Source: Crocinitomicaceae bacterium
GTDB lineage: Bacteria > Bacteroidota > Bacteroidia > Flavobacteriales_D > Crocinitomicaceae
Assembly (NCBI GenBank): GCA_027084145.1
Contig: JALWLM010000022.1
Span: 1-8,148, forward strand
Direction of reading: 5' to 3'
Length of the DNA stretch: 8,148 nt
In this document: piece after piece, positions 5,882 through 8,148 of the stretch
How the letters are laid out: every line of letters starts with the position of its first letter
How positions within the stretch are numbered: position 1 is the stretch's first letter
Notes under the pieces: model-generated
Seen by the model: only the letters and a program-made list of their open reading frames with translations
What the model was told of the DNA's origin: nothing
Databases searched by the model: none
Position numbers and translations under genes: made by a program

Positions 5882-7774
5882 ATGAATAATGACCGTCCGA
5901 TAACAGATTGGCTGCCACTCACGCGAAAAGAAGTGGAAAAAAGAGGGTGGGATGAAATAGATGTCGTCTTGGTTTCCGGAGATGCGTATGTAGATCATCC
6001 TTCTTTTGGTGCCGCAGTTATTGGACGCATTATAGAAGATGAAGGATTTAGAGTTGCAATCATTTCTCAACCTAATTGGAGAGATGATTTAAGAGACTTT
6101 AAAAAATTTGGTCGCCCTAAATATTTCTTTGGTGTTACTTCCGGCTGTATGGATTCTATGGTAAATCATTATACGGCGGGGAAAAGAAAACGTTCAACAG
6201 ATGCTTATACACCGGGAGGTGTTTCGGGATTTCGCCCCGATTATGCCACAACTGTTTACACCAAAATCCTCAAATCGTTATATCCGGATGTTCCTGTTTT
6301 AATCGGAGGCATAGAAGCTTCTTTAAGACGTGTTACGCATTATGATTATTGGTCGAATAAGCTAAAACCAAGTATTCTATCCGAATCCGGAGCTGATTTA
6401 CTTGTCTATGGAATGGGGGAACAACCGCTAAGAGAAATTTTAAGACTTCTCAAAAAAGGAGTTCCTTTTCATCGATTAAACACCATAAAACAAGTTGCTT
6501 TTCTTCAAAATAAAAATGAAGAATTGCCTAAAAATAAAAACTGGAACACCATATCTTTAGCCAGTCATGAAGTCTGTTTAAAAGACAAAATAAAATTTGC
6601 AGCAAATTTTAAGATCATTGAAATTGAATCAAATAAATGGCGAGCAGATAGAATTATTCAAGAAGTAGGAAACCAACGGTTGGTTATCAATCCTCCTTTT
6701 AAAACAATGACAGAAAAAGAAATCGATAAATCTTTCGACCTTCCCTTTACAAGATTACCTCATCCAAAATACAAAAAGAGAGGGACGATTCCCGCTTATG
6801 AAATGATAAAGTTTTCTATCAACATGCATCGCGGATGTTTTGGAGGATGTAGTTTTTGTACGATTTCCGCTCATCAAGGAAAGTTTATTGCATCAAGAAG
6901 TGAAAAATCAATTTTAAAAGAAGTCAAAGAAGTAACCCATCATCCTGAATTTAAAGGGTATATCTCAGACATAGGCGGTCCTTCTGCAAACATGTACAAA
7001 ATGAAAGGGAAAGACGAATCTATTTGTGCAAAATGTTCCAGCCCAAGTTGTATTCATCCTGTTATATGTAGTAATCTTGATACTTCTCACAAACCTTTAA
7101 CACAAATTTACAGAAAAGTTGACCAACATCCTAAAGTGAAAAAAGCATTTATTGGATCGGGAATCCGGTATGATTTGTTAGTAGATGAATTTAATAAAAA
7201 TAACGACGGGAGCCTTGATGAATACATCGAGCAAGTCATAACCCGACATACCAGTGGCAGATTAAAAGTTGCCCCGGAACACACGTCTGACGCAACGCTT
7301 CGGTTAATGCGAAAACCTTCTTTTAAATATTTTCACAAATTCAAAGAGAAATATGATAAAATCTCAAAAAAACATGAGCTTAACCAACCTTTAATCCCTT
7401 ATTTTATATCCTCCCATCCCGGATGTGAAGAAGAAGACATGGCAAATCTTGCTGTAGAAACAAAAGACATGGGGTTTCAATTGGAACAGGTGCAAGATTT
7501 CACCCCTACACCGATGACTGTTGCTACGGTTATCTATTATAGTGGAGTGCATCCATACACATTAAAATCCTACAAAACAGCAAAATCAAAAGAAGAAAAA
7601 TTAAATCAACGCCGATTTTTCTTTTGGTATAAACGAGAAAATCATCGTTTTATAAGGAAATCCCTACGTAAAAAAGGACGTATGGATTTAGCCGAAAAGC
7701 TTATTGGAACCAAAAGAAAAAATAAAGAGAAACAGATCCCAAAGTGGTTAGCTGAAAAACGAAAACAACGCTGA
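5882..7774 (+). CDS. ygiQ: YgiQ family radical SAM protein
   Basis: A 630-residue cytosolic radical S-adenosylmethionine protein of the YgiQ/UPF0313 family, whose reaction is not established. The N-terminal domain (about 1-300) has the hallmark DWLPLTRKEVEKRGWDEID and SGDAYVDHPSFG, then GGIEASLRR and VYGMGE. The radical SAM core carries the 4Fe-4S motif Cys319-Cys323-Cys326 (CFGGCSFC). A second conserved cysteine group follows (Cys382, Cys385, Cys390, Cys396). SGIRYDL, KVAPEHTSDATLRLM and the DUF3362-like end with QDFTPTPMTVATVIYYSGV (539-557) complete the family pattern; the last ~60 residues are strongly basic. The ATG at 5882 is favoured because the conserved DWLP motif begins only nine residues later. 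No Shine-Dalgarno is present and a promoter box ends four bases upstream. The gene is divergent from ilvE. No defects are seen. Confidence 0.95.
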   Translation: MNNDRPITDWLPLTRKEVEKRGWDEIDVVLVSGDAYVDHPSFGAAVIGRIIEDEGFRVAIISQPNWRDDLRDFKKFGRPKYFFGVTSGCMDSMVNHYTAGKRKRSTDAYTPGGVSGFRPDYATTVYTKILKSLYPDVPVLIGGIEASLRRVTHYDYWSNKLKPSILSESGADLLVYGMGEQPLREILRLLKKGVPFHRLNTIKQVAFLQNKNEELPKNKNWNTISLASHEVCLKDKIKFAANFKIIEIESNKWRADRIIQEVGNQRLVINPPFKTMTEKEIDKSFDLPFTRLPHPKYKKRGTIPAYEMIKFSINMHRGCFGGCSFCTISAHQGKFIASRSEKSILKEVKEVTHHPEFKGYISDIGGPSANMYKMKGKDESICAKCSSPSCIHPVICSNLDTSHKPLTQIYRKVDQHPKVKKAFIGSGIRYDLLVDEFNKNNDGSLDEYIEQVITRHTSGRLKVAPEHTSDATLRLMRKPSFKYFHKFKEKYDKISKKHELNQPLIPYFISSHPGCEEEDMANLAVETKDMGFQLEQVQDFTPTPMTVATVIYYSGVHPYTLKSYKTAKSKEEKLNQRRFFFWYKRENHRFIRKSLRKKGRMDLAEKLIGTKRKNKEKQIPKWLAEKRKQR

Positions 7775-7809
7775 AAAACTCGTTTATCTAAAAAACAGTC
7801 ATTTTATAG

Positions 7810-7817
7810 TAGTTTTG
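7810..7817 (+). promoter_or_regulatory. Isolated -7-like box downstream of ygiQ
   Basis: TAGTTTTG is a perfect match to TAnnTTTG. The only -33 candidate is a weak TTTA at 7783-7786 with a 23-base spacer. It lies about 40 bases before the decayed secreted-protein fragment and could be the remnant of that gene's promoter, or a chance match in A/T-rich DNA. Confidence 0.22.
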
Positions 7818-7829
7818 TTTACTTTTTAT

Positions 7830-7850
7830 CTAAACTTTTACTAAGTTTAG
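7830..7850 (+). terminator. Inverted repeat after ygiQ, weak terminator candidate
   Basis: CTAAACTT (7830-7837), loop TTACT, AAGTTTAG (7843-7850) form a perfect eight-base stem about 55 bases after the ygiQ stop codon. The stem is A/T-rich and is followed by TTACACC, not by a T-run, so it would be a poor rho-independent terminator. No better terminator is visible after ygiQ. Confidence 0.3.
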
Positions 7851-8148
7851 TTACACCTAACCGCTATTTCATCAAATTATTGTGGTGATATCGTGTCCGC
7901 ATCTACTTACAATCAAGACAACACAGGAAACTGCCAAGGAAATATTGCTTAAAGCGAAGGTATATTTTGGAGTGATTTGGATTGCAACAGTTCTACGGGA
8001 AACAGTAGTGGTGGAAACGTCTATCAGCTGACCTAGTACCATTTTGATATCATTAGACTCTACCGATATTTCATACGGAGATTGTATTTACATACAAATT
8101 GACGGATATGCCGGAACAGAATGTGATTTTACTTTAGAGTTAGTTAAC
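7851..8148 (+). pseudogene. Remnant of a cysteine-rich secreted repeat-domain protein
   Basis: No intact frame is present. From 7851 one frame reads a fragment with NYCGDIVSASTYNQDNTGNC, a pattern seen at the start of repeat domains of Bacteroidota secreted proteins. It is broken by TAA at 7950-7952 and TAG at 8034-8036. From about 8032 a frame shifted by +1 reads through DSTDISYGDCIYIQIDGYAG to FTLELVN at the window edge. The IQIDGYAG...FTLEL ending is typical of PPC/jelly-roll-like domains that close with a Y-I-x-V-D-G-Y strand. The two fragments fit one domain of such a protein after point stops, a frameshift and probable loss of its middle. No start codon, signal peptide or C-terminal sorting domain is in view; upstream in this frame there is a stop at 7848. 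Either a decayed gene or the end of a longer degraded one continuing past 8148. Confidence 0.6.

Noticed and set aside
5855..6070. 71-residue - strand frame across the ygiQ start
   Set aside because: Overlaps the ygiQ promoter and the conserved DWLP/SGDAYVDHPSFG region antisense; no coding signature of its own.
1..8148. CRISPR arrays, tRNA or rRNA genes, insertion sequences, att sites
   Set aside because: I saw no regularly spaced repeats, no tRNA-like cloverleaf signature, no rRNA sequence and no transposase or terminal inverted repeats.

Overview
The window is low-GC DNA, most likely from a member of the Bacteroidota (Flavobacteriia- or Bacteroidia-like). Three things point there. Start codons are preceded by A/T-rich leaders without Shine-Dalgarno sequences. 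Several upstream regions carry matches to the Bacteroidota promoter (TTTG around -33, TAnnTTTG around -7). The protein set (DUF2490 outer-membrane protein, FabD and IlvE of Bacteroidota type, YgiQ-type radical SAM protein, decayed cysteine-rich secreted protein) is typical of that phylum. I cannot name the genus.

Left part (1-2616, + strand). A possible promoter precedes a SulP-like inner-membrane anion transporter. Its C-terminal cytoplasmic domain is not the usual STAS domain but an NTF2-like domain resembling the CaMKII-association/SgcJ group. A strong intrinsic terminator follows. Only 18 bases after its T-run starts a gene for a DUF2490 outer-membrane beta-barrel protein with a signal peptide.

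Middle part (2655-5767, - strand). Read in transcription order: ilvE (branched-chain aminotransferase), a 77-base gap with an inverted repeat, fabD (malonyl-CoA:ACP transacylase), a strong terminator, and an extended SDR/NAD-dependent epimerase that starts about 30 bases beyond the terminator. IlvE and FabD both bear on fatty-acid supply: IlvE interconverts branched-chain amino acids with the 2-keto acids that prime iso/anteiso fatty acids, and FabD loads the malonyl extender. ilvE has a well-formed promoter with a 19-base spacer.

Right part (5768-8148). A compact 114-base divergent intergenic region holds the ilvE promoter, a direct repeat, an inverted repeat and a perfect TAnnTTTG box only four bases before the ygiQ start codon, which suggests a leaderless or near-leaderless ygiQ message. 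After ygiQ, the last 374 bases hold no intact gene. They carry a short inverted repeat, a possible promoter box, and the remains of a gene for a cysteine-rich secreted protein (PPC/jelly-roll-like repeat domain) interrupted by two stops and a frameshift.

Most of the window is conserved housekeeping content, and I see no clearly new multi-gene system. The most unusual items are the SulP/NTF2-like fusion, the promoter architecture of ygiQ, the genes that begin directly behind terminators, and the decayed secreted-protein gene.
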